Of a stretch of 64,000 nt of DNA, positions 43,509 through 51,555 are shown piece after piece; the first letter of the stretch is position 1; every line of letters starts with the position of its first letter. This DNA comes from an uncultured Prevotellaceae bacterium. Lineage in GTDB: Bacteria > Bacteroidota > Bacteroidia > Bacteroidales > Bacteroidaceae. The position numbers were made by a program, and so were the translations under genes. Below the pieces are notes generated by a model. The model was not told where the DNA came from. It searched no databases and saw nothing but the letters and a program-made list of their open reading frames with translations. The stretch covers positions 124,001-188,000 of the forward strand of contig ONLL01000003.1 of assembly GCA_900318685.1 (NCBI GenBank), in the 5' to 3' direction.

Positions 43509-46100
43509 TCACTTAACATAAACCTTTCGTCCGTTGACGATATTCAAGCCCTTCTGCAAGGAACTGATTCGCTGGCCTTGGAGGTTGTAGATGACTCCCT
43601 TGCCTTGGGTAAGGGTTGGGGTGAGGCCTATGCCTGTCATCTGTGCTTCGAACATGCCGGTGAACGACTCACGACTATTCTCCACAGTCACGGTATAACG
43701 GCCTCTAGCGTAGCTGGAGATATCGATGTTGAGGCCCATGATGTTGCCTGCGTTGATATTCTTCTCGTAGACAGCCTTGCCTGACTCGTTAGTGATGCGT
43801 ACCAGATAGGCATCGTCGAGCGGGTCGAGATGGATGCTTAACTGCAACTCGCTGTATTCGCCATAGATCGATGGCTCTGCCGCCCCTCGCATCGGAGAAT
43901 GAGGCTGATTCTTGATAGTATGAGTAAAGTCGAAGCGGTTTCGGGCTTCTGCACCTTCAGGAGTGGCTCCATCCTCTAATGCGTCGTTGAGATAGATAAC
44001 CTCATCGCCAACATAGCATGCCATCAGATTCCACATAGGCTCTGCCAATTCTACATTAAAGACATTTCCTCTCGGAGAGCCGTAAATGACTCCGACTCCT
44101 TCCAACCAAGGGGCACACCGATATATGCTTTCTCCGTCTACCTGCTTAATGTCTCTATAAACGCCCTTAAAGCCTTCTATGCCTCCTGTCTGCCTCGGCC
44201 CTACCACGTATGTCAGACCATCCATCTGGAAGGTGCCATTGTCCTCGAGGGAGAAGTCATACAACATCTTCATCTGTTTGTTTGTTGCGCTGTAAAAGTA
44301 CACTTTCTTATTCTCTTCGTACCAAGCCCCCACATATTTTAATGAGTTTTCTTGTGATATCTCATTAGCTGCCGCATAATCTGGGCTGACAAATCGCTGC
44401 CGCATCATCTGCTTGCAGGTCTTTCCATCGATGATGGTATCACCATCTAAGTAATAATACTGAACCCATTGCACAGGATTACCCGAGTTGAGTGCTCCAA
44501 CCTTCCACACTTTATCGTCTTCGATCATTGGGCGATAGGCCATCTCTGTTTCGAGTGGAACAATAGCCCCGAACTGGTTCCAGGGACTTGTGGACTGATA
44601 GCTGTCAACGGATGATGCAGGCACATGAAGGGTAACCTGCGGGAGGTCAACATCTCCAAAGGTAAATTTGGTAGTATTGGGTACTGTCGTTGCATGGCAG
44701 TAAATATCCTTTAGGTTAGAAAGGTATCTAAAGGCAAAGTCATCAATATAATTTATGCTTTCTGGCAAATCGAATGACTGCATAGCTTTACAGCCACCAA
44801 AGGCATTTCTGCCAATAGTAGTGATACCAAACGGAATCATGACCTCGGCCAAATTGCTACAGTCTGCGAACATAGCAAGTGGTATTACTTTTAAATTTGG
44901 AGACAAGGCAGCACGCTTAAGCGACGTACAACCCATAAAGGCAGCAGTACCAACCGTCGCTACACTTTCTGGCAATGAGATAGATTCCAAGCTGATGCAT
45001 CCTTCGAAAGCAGAAGAAGCAATAGTAGTTACCCCCTTTGGGATAAAGACAGAATTCAGTTTTTTACAATTCCTAAAAATATAACTAGGCAATTCTTTGA
45101 TGTTTGATGAAAGAATTACTTCTTCTAAGTTCTTGCCATAACCAAAGACACTTAAGCCCAAGGTTTCTATGTCATTGGTCAATACTATTTTTTTCAGATG
45201 CTGGCTATTGAAAAACGCAGCAATTTTCGCTGTTTTCACACCGTCAGGCACGGTATACGACTCTCGAGGTGAGCCGGCGGGATAACCTATAAGAGTTTTC
45301 TTGTCGGTGCTGAAAAGCACACCGTCTACAGAACTGAACACAGGACTCCCTTCTTCCACTTCTATTGTCTCCAAAGACAAGCAACTGGAAAATGGGTTAC
45401 TGGGAATTTCCTCTAAGCTGCCAAACTCTGTATTCTTGATCGTCTTAGGAATGATAATCTTTTTGATGGTATTATTTGATCCGAATAATTCCTCTACAAT
45501 AGTGGTAACAGTATAATTCTCACCCTCATATTCTACTTCAGATGGTATCTGGATTATTTCTGCCTCATTATTCCATGGAATCTGATATAACAGTTTGGCT
45601 TGATGTGAGGTCTTCAACAATCGATATTTCAAGCCATCTATGACAACATCTTTTGTCTTGTATTCCAAGACTAACGGCTCACCCTCGGTCAGTTCTACCT
45701 GCCCATCAAACCACCAGCACGTTAAATAGAATTTGTTTTTCTCCAAACCACGCACTGTATAAGATATGTTGAAAGGACAAATGCAGTCCATTGGAGCAGG
45801 AATAACAGGAACCACGCTGATGACAACGGAGGGAGTATCATTGTTGCCACCAATCATTCTGTTTTCCACCTCGAAGCCTGTTGTACCGCAGTTACTGCTA
45901 TAGTTAAGCAGGTCTACAGACAATATGCTTCCCTCCTTTGTAAGTTTGATTGTAGGCAAGGCAGATTCTTCGGCTCCCCTAGTTTGTGGCAGGCAGCCAC
46001 TGCTAATAGGCTCTGAAGCAATTAGGTCCTCTTCTTGTGCCTTTGTTGATTTTACAATAAACAATGAAATGGCAATCAAGGTCAATGTAATCTTTTTCAT
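43509..46100 (-). CDS. Secreted LRR surface protein, paralogue 1 of the tandem cluster
   Basis: The 863-residue protein has a signal peptide (MKKITLTLIAISLFIVKSTKA), a fibronectin-like N-terminal region, a BspA-type LRR block (about 165-510, for example ITTIGRNAFGGCKAM and GVTTIASSAFEGC), one copy of the shared module (MAYRPMIEDDKVWKVGALNS ... DGDTIIDGKTCKQMM) and the common C-terminal tail. Its start lies 29 bases after the regulator's stop, so the two are likely co-transcribed. Function unknown; BspA-like LRRs usually bind proteins. Confidence 0.84.
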   Translation of the reverse strand: MKKITLTLIAISLFIVKSTKAQEEDLIASEPISSGCLPQTRGAEESALPTIKLTKEGSILSVDLLNYSSNCGTTGFEVENRMIGGNNDTPSVVISVVPVIPAPMDCICPFNISYTVRGLEKNKFYLTCWWFDGQVELTEGEPLVLEYKTKDVVIDGLKYRLLKTSHQAKLLYQIPWNNEAEIIQIPSEVEYEGENYTVTTIVEELFGSNNTIKKIIIPKTIKNTEFGSLEEIPSNPFSSCLSLETIEVEEGSPVFSSVDGVLFSTDKKTLIGYPAGSPRESYTVPDGVKTAKIAAFFNSQHLKKIVLTNDIETLGLSVFGYGKNLEEVILSSNIKELPSYIFRNCKKLNSVFIPKGVTTIASSAFEGCISLESISLPESVATVGTAAFMGCTSLKRAALSPNLKVIPLAMFADCSNLAEVMIPFGITTIGRNAFGGCKAMQSFDLPESINYIDDFAFRYLSNLKDIYCHATTVPNTTKFTFGDVDLPQVTLHVPASSVDSYQSTSPWNQFGAIVPLETEMAYRPMIEDDKVWKVGALNSGNPVQWVQYYYLDGDTIIDGKTCKQMMRQRFVSPDYAAANEISQENSLKYVGAWYEENKKVYFYSATNKQMKMLYDFSLEDNGTFQMDGLTYVVGPRQTGGIEGFKGVYRDIKQVDGESIYRCAPWLEGVGVIYGSPRGNVFNVELAEPMWNLMACYVGDEVIYLNDALEDGATPEGAEARNRFDFTHTIKNQPHSPMRGAAEPSIYGEYSELQLSIHLDPLDDAYLVRITNESGKAVYEKNINAGNIMGLNIDISSYARGRYTVTVENSRESFTGMFEAQMTGIGLTPTLTQGKGVIYNLQGQRISSLQKGLNIVNGRKVYVK

Positions 46101-46129
46101 ATCTTTCTATTTTTAGTTATTTATTCCAC

Positions 46130-47551
46130 TTATTTGCTTTTGAGTATCTGCTCCAGTGTGACATCGGGATTGGCTTCTCCGAACACGTCCTTCTTCAGCT
46201 TGAGCTTGCGGTGCTGGACGGCTGAGATGGTGATGCAGTAGATGTTGCCGATGGTACGGTTGCTGAGTCCCAGTCGGGTGAGGATACACAGGCGGATGTC
46301 ATCTTCCTGCATGTTGGGGTACTCCTCCCTAAGGCGGGCAAAGCGGTTGTTGTCGATGGCGTTGAGCGTACGCTCTATCTCGCTCCACTCATGGGGCTTG
46401 AGGGTGATGAGTGAGTCGCCGCTTTGGTCAAGCTTCTTGATCACCTCAGTCCGCTCGAGGATGAAGTTCTGCAGGAATGTCACCACTTCGTTTGCCTGAT
46501 GCAGCAGGGTCTTCTGGTGCTCTGCCTCCTGCCGCAGCTGATGTTTCTCCTGACGTTGTGCCTGCATCCTATACCTTACCACCACCACGATGGCTCCGAT
46601 GACGATGAGCGATGCAATCACTACCGTCAGAAGCATACGCGCGTATAGCTGTGAGCGGTATTCCAGCCGCTGGTTCTCCATCTCCTGACTTAGCGTCGCC
46701 TGATAGTACTGGTCCTTCTGTTCAAGCGCCTTGTAATAGAAGTCCTCCGCTTGTTCGAAGGCTTCGGCCACGCTGTCTTCTACCTGTGTGGCTCCCAGCC
46801 GACGGAGTGCTATTCTGGCGAGGCTGCTCTGAACGATATAGGCCAGGTGCACATTGTCGCCGGCTTCAATCTGCCGATAGGCTGTTTCGGCCGAGTCGAG
46901 CATGTCGAGGCAGAGGTAGCTGCGGGCTAGAACCTGTAGGATGCCTGGCCTGAGGTCGGCAAGCCCCTCTCTGTCTCCCCCCTCTTGGGGAAGTAGGGAT
47001 TTTGCCTGATGGGCATAATCGATGGACTGCCGATAGTCTTCCTTCGCCCATGCGATGTTAGCAAGGCTGGTGAGTGTCTGGCACATCAGGTCGGTCATCT
47101 GGTTTTTCTCAGCGATGTCGTATGCACGATGGACGAGATCGAGTGCTTCATCGTAAGAGCCCTCTGTAATGAATGCCACTTGTGCCGCGTATGTGCCGGC
47201 ATAGTCGAGCAGGATGACAAGGTTGCGCTCATCGTCGGGATGCTGCTCATAGACGGTCAGGGCTTTCTTCATCAGTTGCAAGGCCTCCTCGGGATTGCCC
47301 TGGGACAAGGCATCTGCCAATCGCTGGTACGCGATATAATTGGTGTGCCAGTCCTCGGCCTTTTCCGACAATAGGATGGTCTTCCGGAGTAAAGTCTCAC
47401 CCAGAAGGACGCTGTCGTTGGCCAAAGCAGCCTCGGCTTCCTCCAGACAGCGTGCTGCCGTCTGTGCATCTGACTCCTGTTGCGGATGACCGCAAGCTAT
47501 CAGCAGGATGCCGATGATGAATATATGTAATGGTCTTTTAAACATAGCCAT
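46130..47551 (-). CDS. Membrane-bound TPR-HTH transcription regulator
   Basis: The 473-residue protein begins with a lipoprotein-like signal (LLIACGH, Cys20). Periplasmic TPR-type helices (about 35-300), a membrane helix (about 305-325, MLLTVVIASLIVIGAIVVVV), a coiled-coil-like linker (QAQRQEKHQLRQEAEHQKTL) and a C-terminal helix-turn-helix region (about 400-473, LCILTRLGLSNRTIGNIYCI) follow. The last part resembles the output domain of Prevotella one-component membrane regulators. A periplasmic signal is probably passed through the membrane to DNA. The gene heads the cluster of surface proteins and has its own promoter. Its last 79 bases are duplicated at 38988-39066. Confidence 0.8.
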   Translation of the reverse strand: MAMFKRPLHIFIIGILLIACGHPQQESDAQTAARCLEEAEAALANDSVLLGETLLRKTILLSEKAEDWHTNYIAYQRLADALSQGNPEEALQLMKKALTVYEQHPDDERNLVILLDYAGTYAAQVAFITEGSYDEALDLVHRAYDIAEKNQMTDLMCQTLTSLANIAWAKEDYRQSIDYAHQAKSLLPQEGGDREGLADLRPGILQVLARSYLCLDMLDSAETAYRQIEAGDNVHLAYIVQSSLARIALRRLGATQVEDSVAEAFEQAEDFYYKALEQKDQYYQATLSQEMENQRLEYRSQLYARMLLTVVIASLIVIGAIVVVVRYRMQAQRQEKHQLRQEAEHQKTLLHQANEVVTFLQNFILERTEVIKKLDQSGDSLITLKPHEWSEIERTLNAIDNNRFARLREEYPNMQEDDIRLCILTRLGLSNRTIGNIYCITISAVQHRKLKLKKDVFGEANPDVTLEQILKSK

Positions 47552-47575
47552 CGTTTTCTAGTTATTTCCTGGCTG

Positions 47576-47583
47576 CAAAGTTA
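47576..47583 (-). promoter_or_regulatory. Bacteroidota -7 box for the TPR-HTH regulator
   Basis: The minus strand reads TAACTTTG, 25 bases upstream of the start codon at 47551. Confidence 0.73.
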
Positions 47584-47792
47584 CGATTTTTTTTTCAAAG
47601 TTGTATCAGTTGCCTATGGAAAAGACGGGAATGAGGAAGAATTAAAAACGGCTAGATATCAGCGAAATATGAAATACAGACCCGTTCACCCTATGGAAAA
47701 TTATTCATAGGGGTATGGAAAGAAAGCGAAAATGCCTTCAGAATGTATCTCTCGGGTCCAATAATGTATAAGAGTAAAAGTTACACCTCTTT

Positions 47793-47858
47793 CCACAAAC
47801 GACCGAACAAATCCGCCACAAACGACCGAACGAATCCGCCACAAACGACCGAAAATCC
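47793..47858 (+). repeat. Intergenic array of three 23-bp units
   Basis: CCACAAACGACCGAACAAAT-like units start at 47793, 47816 and 47839, 23 bases apart. They lie just upstream of the second DUF4143 ATPase promoter, in the 367-base space between divergent genes (47552-47918); nothing else was seen there besides the two promoters. Confidence 0.8.
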
Positions 47859-47891
47859 ACCAAAATATTTGGATTTATCAATTATTATTTG

Positions 47892-47899
47892 TACTTTTG
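47892..47899 (+). promoter_or_regulatory. Bacteroidota -7 box fixing the start of the second DUF4143 gene
   Basis: TACTTTTG lies 20 bases upstream of ATG 47919. The earlier in-frame ATG at 47889 lies upstream of the box. Confidence 0.75.
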
Positions 47900-47918
47900 C
47901 ACCATCAACTGCATAAAG

Positions 47919-49196
47919 ATGGATAAAATGTACAAACCGAGGATTGCCGATAAGCTGCTTGCCCGTAAACTGGCGGGCAAGGGGGCAGTATTAATAGAAG
48001 GGCCGAAATGGTGCGGCAAGACGACGACGGCTCGTCAGCAGTGCAAAAGTCAGCTTGACCTGGGTGACACCGATGCGCTGAAACAGAGCAGGCAGATGAT
48101 GGAGATCAGTTCGAAGATACTGCTACAGGGAGGTACGCCCAGACTGATTGACGAGTGGCAGACAATACCAGAATTGTGGGATGCCATTCGCAATGAAGTA
48201 GACAAGCGAGGAGCTTTTTCACAGTTCATCCTCACGGGATCCAGCGTGACACCTCAAGCCGACGAGACCACACACAGCGGTACTGGCCGCATCGCAAGAA
48301 TCAAGATGCGCCCGATGAGCCTGTTTGAATCGGGTGAGTCGACCGGAAGTGTCAGTTTGAGCAGTCTTTTCGAAGGGAACACTTTTGAACCGCAACCCAA
48401 CAACATAGACCTGCAACGCATAGCCTATCTGACTTGCCGGGGTGGTTGGCCACAGGCAACGCTGTTAGAGGGTGACATCGCCCTGGACCAGGCATTTAGC
48501 TATGCTGATGATGTGACTGAACGCGACATACAGCGAGTAGATGGCGTAAAGCGCAGCGCAGAGCGCACAAAACTGCTGCTACGATCGTATGCAAGGAATA
48601 TCTCACAGCAAGTGTCATATGGCACCATCAAGGCCGACATGCAGTCGAACGATGCCAATACGCTCGACGAGGATACCATCGCAGACTACATCAAGGCACT
48701 GAAAAAGCTCTTTGTCATTGAAGACCTGACATCCTGGAATCCTAATATCCGCAGTAAGTCGGCCATTCGTACTGGCGATACCCGCCATTTCGTTGATCCT
48801 AGTATAGGCACTGCCGCACTGGGCTTAGGTCCAAACGACCTGATTAACGATCTTGACTCATTCGGACTTATCTTTGAAGATCTGGTCGTGCGTGACTTGC
48901 GAGTATTCGCAGAAGCTCTCGATGGAAAGCTATATCACTATCGGGATAGTTCCGGGCTGGAATGTGACACCGTGCTGCATCGCCGTAACGGTACATACGC
49001 GCTGATAGAAGTGAAACTGGGTGGAGAGAAACTGATAAATGATGGTGCTGATGCACTGAAGACACTGGCCGAAACCATTGACACCACGAAGATGAAGGCA
49101 CCTTCGTTTATGATGGTTGTCACGGCAGTGGGTCCATACGCCTACCAGCGTCCTGACGGTGTGTTTGTTGTTCCCATCGGCTGCCTGAAGGACTAG
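47919..49196 (+). CDS. AAA_14/DUF4143 ATPase, second copy
   Basis: The 425-residue protein has Walker A EGPKWCGKTTT (27-37, K34) with the Trp-Cys typical of one DUF4143 subgroup, and LIDEWQTIPELWDAIRNEVD around Walker B. FILTGSSVTP, the arginine-rich GTGRIARIKMRPMSLFES and a DUF4143 domain with DSSGLECDTVLH and YALIEVKLGGEKL (nuclease-like E-x-K) follow. The subgroup differs from the ATPase at 26923-28179. Physiological role not established. It is monocistronic; a three-copy 23-bp array precedes it and the ribBA fragment lies beyond its 3' end. Confidence 0.87.
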   Translation: MDKMYKPRIADKLLARKLAGKGAVLIEGPKWCGKTTTARQQCKSQLDLGDTDALKQSRQMMEISSKILLQGGTPRLIDEWQTIPELWDAIRNEVDKRGAFSQFILTGSSVTPQADETTHSGTGRIARIKMRPMSLFESGESTGSVSLSSLFEGNTFEPQPNNIDLQRIAYLTCRGGWPQATLLEGDIALDQAFSYADDVTERDIQRVDGVKRSAERTKLLLRSYARNISQQVSYGTIKADMQSNDANTLDEDTIADYIKALKKLFVIEDLTSWNPNIRSKSAIRTGDTRHFVDPSIGTAALGLGPNDLINDLDSFGLIFEDLVVRDLRVFAEALDGKLYHYRDSSGLECDTVLHRRNGTYALIEVKLGGEKLINDGADALKTLAETIDTTKMKAPSFMMVVTAVGPYAYQRPDGVFVVPIGCLKD

Positions 49197-49260
49197 TCTA
49201 ACTTTCCCGCGCCAGACGGAGTAGCGGACAAGCCTTCAGATCTTATTACTCAAAGTCCTG

Positions 49261-49411
49261 CTAGAGGTGGAGGGTATGCCCCATGCGCTGCTTCTTAGTC
49301 TGCAGGTAGCGGAGGTTGTACTCGTTGGGGGTGACTTCGATGGGCACGTTCTCTACAATGCATCTTGTGGCCACCAAGGTGACGCAGCATCTGTGCACCA
49401 CAGCCGCATCG
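49261..49411 (-). pseudogene. ribBA: Detached 3' fragment of ribBA
   Basis: Bases 49261-49360 are identical to 58313-58412 (100 of 100), from the canonical ribBA stop codon inwards, and encode [20 protein letters not shown] and the following end. The next ~50 bases are a diverged copy of the adjacent ribBA sequence ([14 protein letters not shown]). The codons normally between KM and IVENVP are missing, and the junction shifts the frame. No start or upstream part of ribBA accompanies it. Confidence 0.88.
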
Positions 49412-49413
49412 CG

Positions 49414-49472
49414 CCCCCAGCAGAGCCTCCGCCCCACAACAGGCTGTGGGGTGGGGGCGTCTTGGGGGAGAG
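49414..49472 (-). terminator. GC-rich terminator-like hairpin
   Basis: CCCCACA (49432-49438) pairs with TGTGGGG (49445-49451), and flanking C and G runs extend the stem on both sides. It lies just beyond the stop of the FISUMP-protein gene on the minus strand. A T-run is lacking. Confidence 0.6.
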
Positions 49473-49479
49473 GATGCAC

Positions 49480-51036
49480 TCATTCTGAGAGCCGCACAGG
49501 GCGCACACTCCGGCCGTGGTAGCGGCTGCCGTTGTACGTGCCGATGAAGCCCGAGTGGAAGTACAGGCCACGCGCATTGTTCGGGTAGCTCCCGCCGAGC
49601 GTGCGCGACCAGTAGTTGCCGTCCGACCCCGCTTCGCCGAGCGAGCTATTGTCGCGGTCGCCTGCGGCGGGCAGAAAAATGAAGTTGCCTTCATATCCAG
49701 CAACCTTACTTGTGATTTTCCTGCCATAGACACCGTTTTGAGTGGTCCACTCAGTAGTAGTGTAATCGCTGTTGATCAGCTCTGCAAACTGTTCAATGCT
49801 CGGCATGCGCCAGGCCGGGCCCCAGTTGACGTAGGCGGCATCGTCCTCCAGGTCGAGCTCGGTCTTGTTGTCGGTAAAGCCGTTGTAGCCGTAACTACTG
49901 TCCGTGCAGTACTTGGTCATGGTCGACGAAGAGCCTTCGCACCACTTGTAGGTGCTCCAGTTGAAGTTGGTCTTCCCATCGTTGTAGCCAGCGGTTTCGC
50001 CCCATGCGAAGTAGTCGCCGTAGTCCTCGGGGCTCGTGGCACCGATGTTACAGGTGGCCCAAAGTGTGCCGCTGGGCAAGCCGAGGTCGACGTAAGTGCT
50101 GGGATCGAGAATGTATACAATACAGGTCGCCGTCACGCCACTGCCGTCAGCAGCCTCGCAGGTGATGGTGGCAATGCCGTAGCCGTAGGCAACCACGCAG
50201 CCATTCCTCAAGAAAGCAACATCCTCGTTACTACTGCTCCATGTGACGTTCTTGTTTGCGGCATTCTCAGGCAGAACGGTGGCAGTAAGGCGAACGAGCT
50301 CGTCGAGTTGCAAAACTGCTGTGGTCTGCGACAGCACGATGCTTGTCGCCATCTGTTTCACCGTTACGCTACAAGTGGCCGTCTTATTGTTGCCGCTCGT
50401 CTTGGCAGTGATGGTGCAGGTGCCGCCGGCGACGGCGGTCACGAGGCCATTGGCATCGACGGTGGCCACGCTCTCGTCGCTGCTCGTCCATGTGATAGTG
50501 GCGAAGGCTTCAGCGGGCGTGATGGTGGCGGTGAGCTGGGCGGTGGTGCCGCTGTTGATGGTGAGCGACGTCTGGTCGAGGGTGATGCCAGTGGCCAACG
50601 AGGTGGACTTGGTGTAATAGGTGAACACTCCTGTGGCATAGTCCACCGTGAGCAGGTACTCGCTTTCTGCCTTGATGATGGGCAGCACCTTGACCGGGCG
50701 CTTCTGGGCGCTGAGGAACAGCAGGCGGCCCGTCATGGGCATAAACTCATAGCTGGCAGCACCGGGATAGTCGGTGGTGCCGTCGTCGCTAAGCGTGAAC
50801 GACCAGCCTTCCGGCGCATACCATGTGCCGACGACCAGCGCATTGTCCACCTTGAAAGGGTCGCCGCCCAGGCTGATGGTCTGCATGGGCGACTTGCCCA
50901 GAATCACGTCCACTAAGCTCACGGCATCGGCAATGGTGAGGTCGTTGTCGTCGTTCATGTCGCCCTTCACGATGGTCTGGGCATTCACGGCTGTTGCTGC
51001 GAAGAGCAGCATCAGGGTAAAGATTGTTTTTCGCAT
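49480..51036 (-). CDS. Secreted dockerin, Ig-like and FISUMP-domain protein
   Basis: The 518-residue protein has a signal peptide (MRKTIFTLMLLFAATAVNA). A single dockerin-like calcium loop pair follows at the N-terminus (about 22-50, GDMNDDNDLTIADAVSLVDV), unusual in that dockerins here are otherwise C-terminal. Two BIG_2-type Ig-like domains (about 150-310, ITWTSSDESVATVDANGLVT) and a FISUMP (Fibrobacter succinogenes major paralogous) domain (about 318-518, VDLGLPSGTLWATCNIGA ... WRMPSIEQFAEL) complete it. FISUMP proteins are surface proteins of unclear function. The gene has its own promoter and a 170-base leader. Confidence 0.88.
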   Translation of the reverse strand: MRKTIFTLMLLFAATAVNAQTIVKGDMNDDNDLTIADAVSLVDVILGKSPMQTISLGGDPFKVDNALVVGTWYAPEGWSFTLSDDGTTDYPGAASYEFMPMTGRLLFLSAQKRPVKVLPIIKAESEYLLTVDYATGVFTYYTKSTSLATGITLDQTSLTINSGTTAQLTATITPAEAFATITWTSSDESVATVDANGLVTAVAGGTCTITAKTSGNNKTATCSVTVKQMATSIVLSQTTAVLQLDELVRLTATVLPENAANKNVTWSSSNEDVAFLRNGCVVAYGYGIATITCEAADGSGVTATCIVYILDPSTYVDLGLPSGTLWATCNIGATSPEDYGDYFAWGETAGYNDGKTNFNWSTYKWCEGSSSTMTKYCTDSSYGYNGFTDNKTELDLEDDAAYVNWGPAWRMPSIEQFAELINSDYTTTEWTTQNGVYGRKITSKVAGYEGNFIFLPAAGDRDNSSLGEAGSDGNYWSRTLGGSYPNNARGLYFHSGFIGTYNGSRYHGRSVRPVRLSE

Positions 51037-51207
51037 AGTTGAAATGGTTTTGCACAGATACGCACTACGCAGACGCTTCAGTTGCCATCTGCCTGCTGTA
51101 GGTTTGGAAGTTGCGAAGTTCAGAGTTCACAACGACAGACGTTCGAAAACGTCTTTCTCATATATGAGACCGCCCGCTGCCCACAAGTAGGCTGACAAGC
51201 GACGATG

Positions 51208-51215
51208 CAAAGGTA
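51208..51215 (-). promoter_or_regulatory. Bacteroidota -7 box for the FISUMP-protein gene
   Basis: The minus strand reads TACCTTTG, giving a leader of about 170 bases. That leader contains the small dyad AGACGTTTTCGAACGTCT near 51131-51148. Confidence 0.68.
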
Positions 51216-51489
51216 CGAATAATTCTTCAATCGGCCAAATGATACGCCGTTTTTTCTGATTTAACGAACTGAAAAAGCAGAAAGTAAAAAGCCAAAGACT
51301 GCTATCTTTGTCACCATAAATGTTGCCCGCAACTCGATGAGTATCAGTCGATGTTGAAGAGGTGAATTTCATTTCCCGCCGAGTTCAAGCGTCTGCGCGG
51401 TATGGTGACGTATGCCCCCTCTTTGCGCACGTCGGCCAGCCTCTTGGATGATGCTTCCACGGGGCTTTGCTGTGCCTGGTGACCGATGC

Positions 51490-51520
51490 GCGCTACCAAA
51501 ACAAGTTGTTTTGGTAGCGC
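51490..51520. terminator. Perfect 31-bp hairpin downstream of the SusC-like gene
   Basis: GCGCTACCAAAACAA pairs perfectly with TTGTTTTGGTAGCGC around one central base. It begins 36 bases beyond the stop of the 51556 gene and may end that transcript; a T-run is lacking. The remaining sequence 51216-51489 holds no clear gene, only an orphan open frame on the minus strand ending at 51344. Confidence 0.65.
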
Positions 51521-51555
51521 AAGTCAATGCCTTTGATCAGCAAAGTCGCGATGCG

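Noticed and set aside
49516-50916. A 466-codon plus-strand open frame opposite the FISUMP gene
   Set aside because: GC-rich antisense shadow without recognisable domains; the minus-strand gene has clear dockerin, Ig-like and FISUMP parts.
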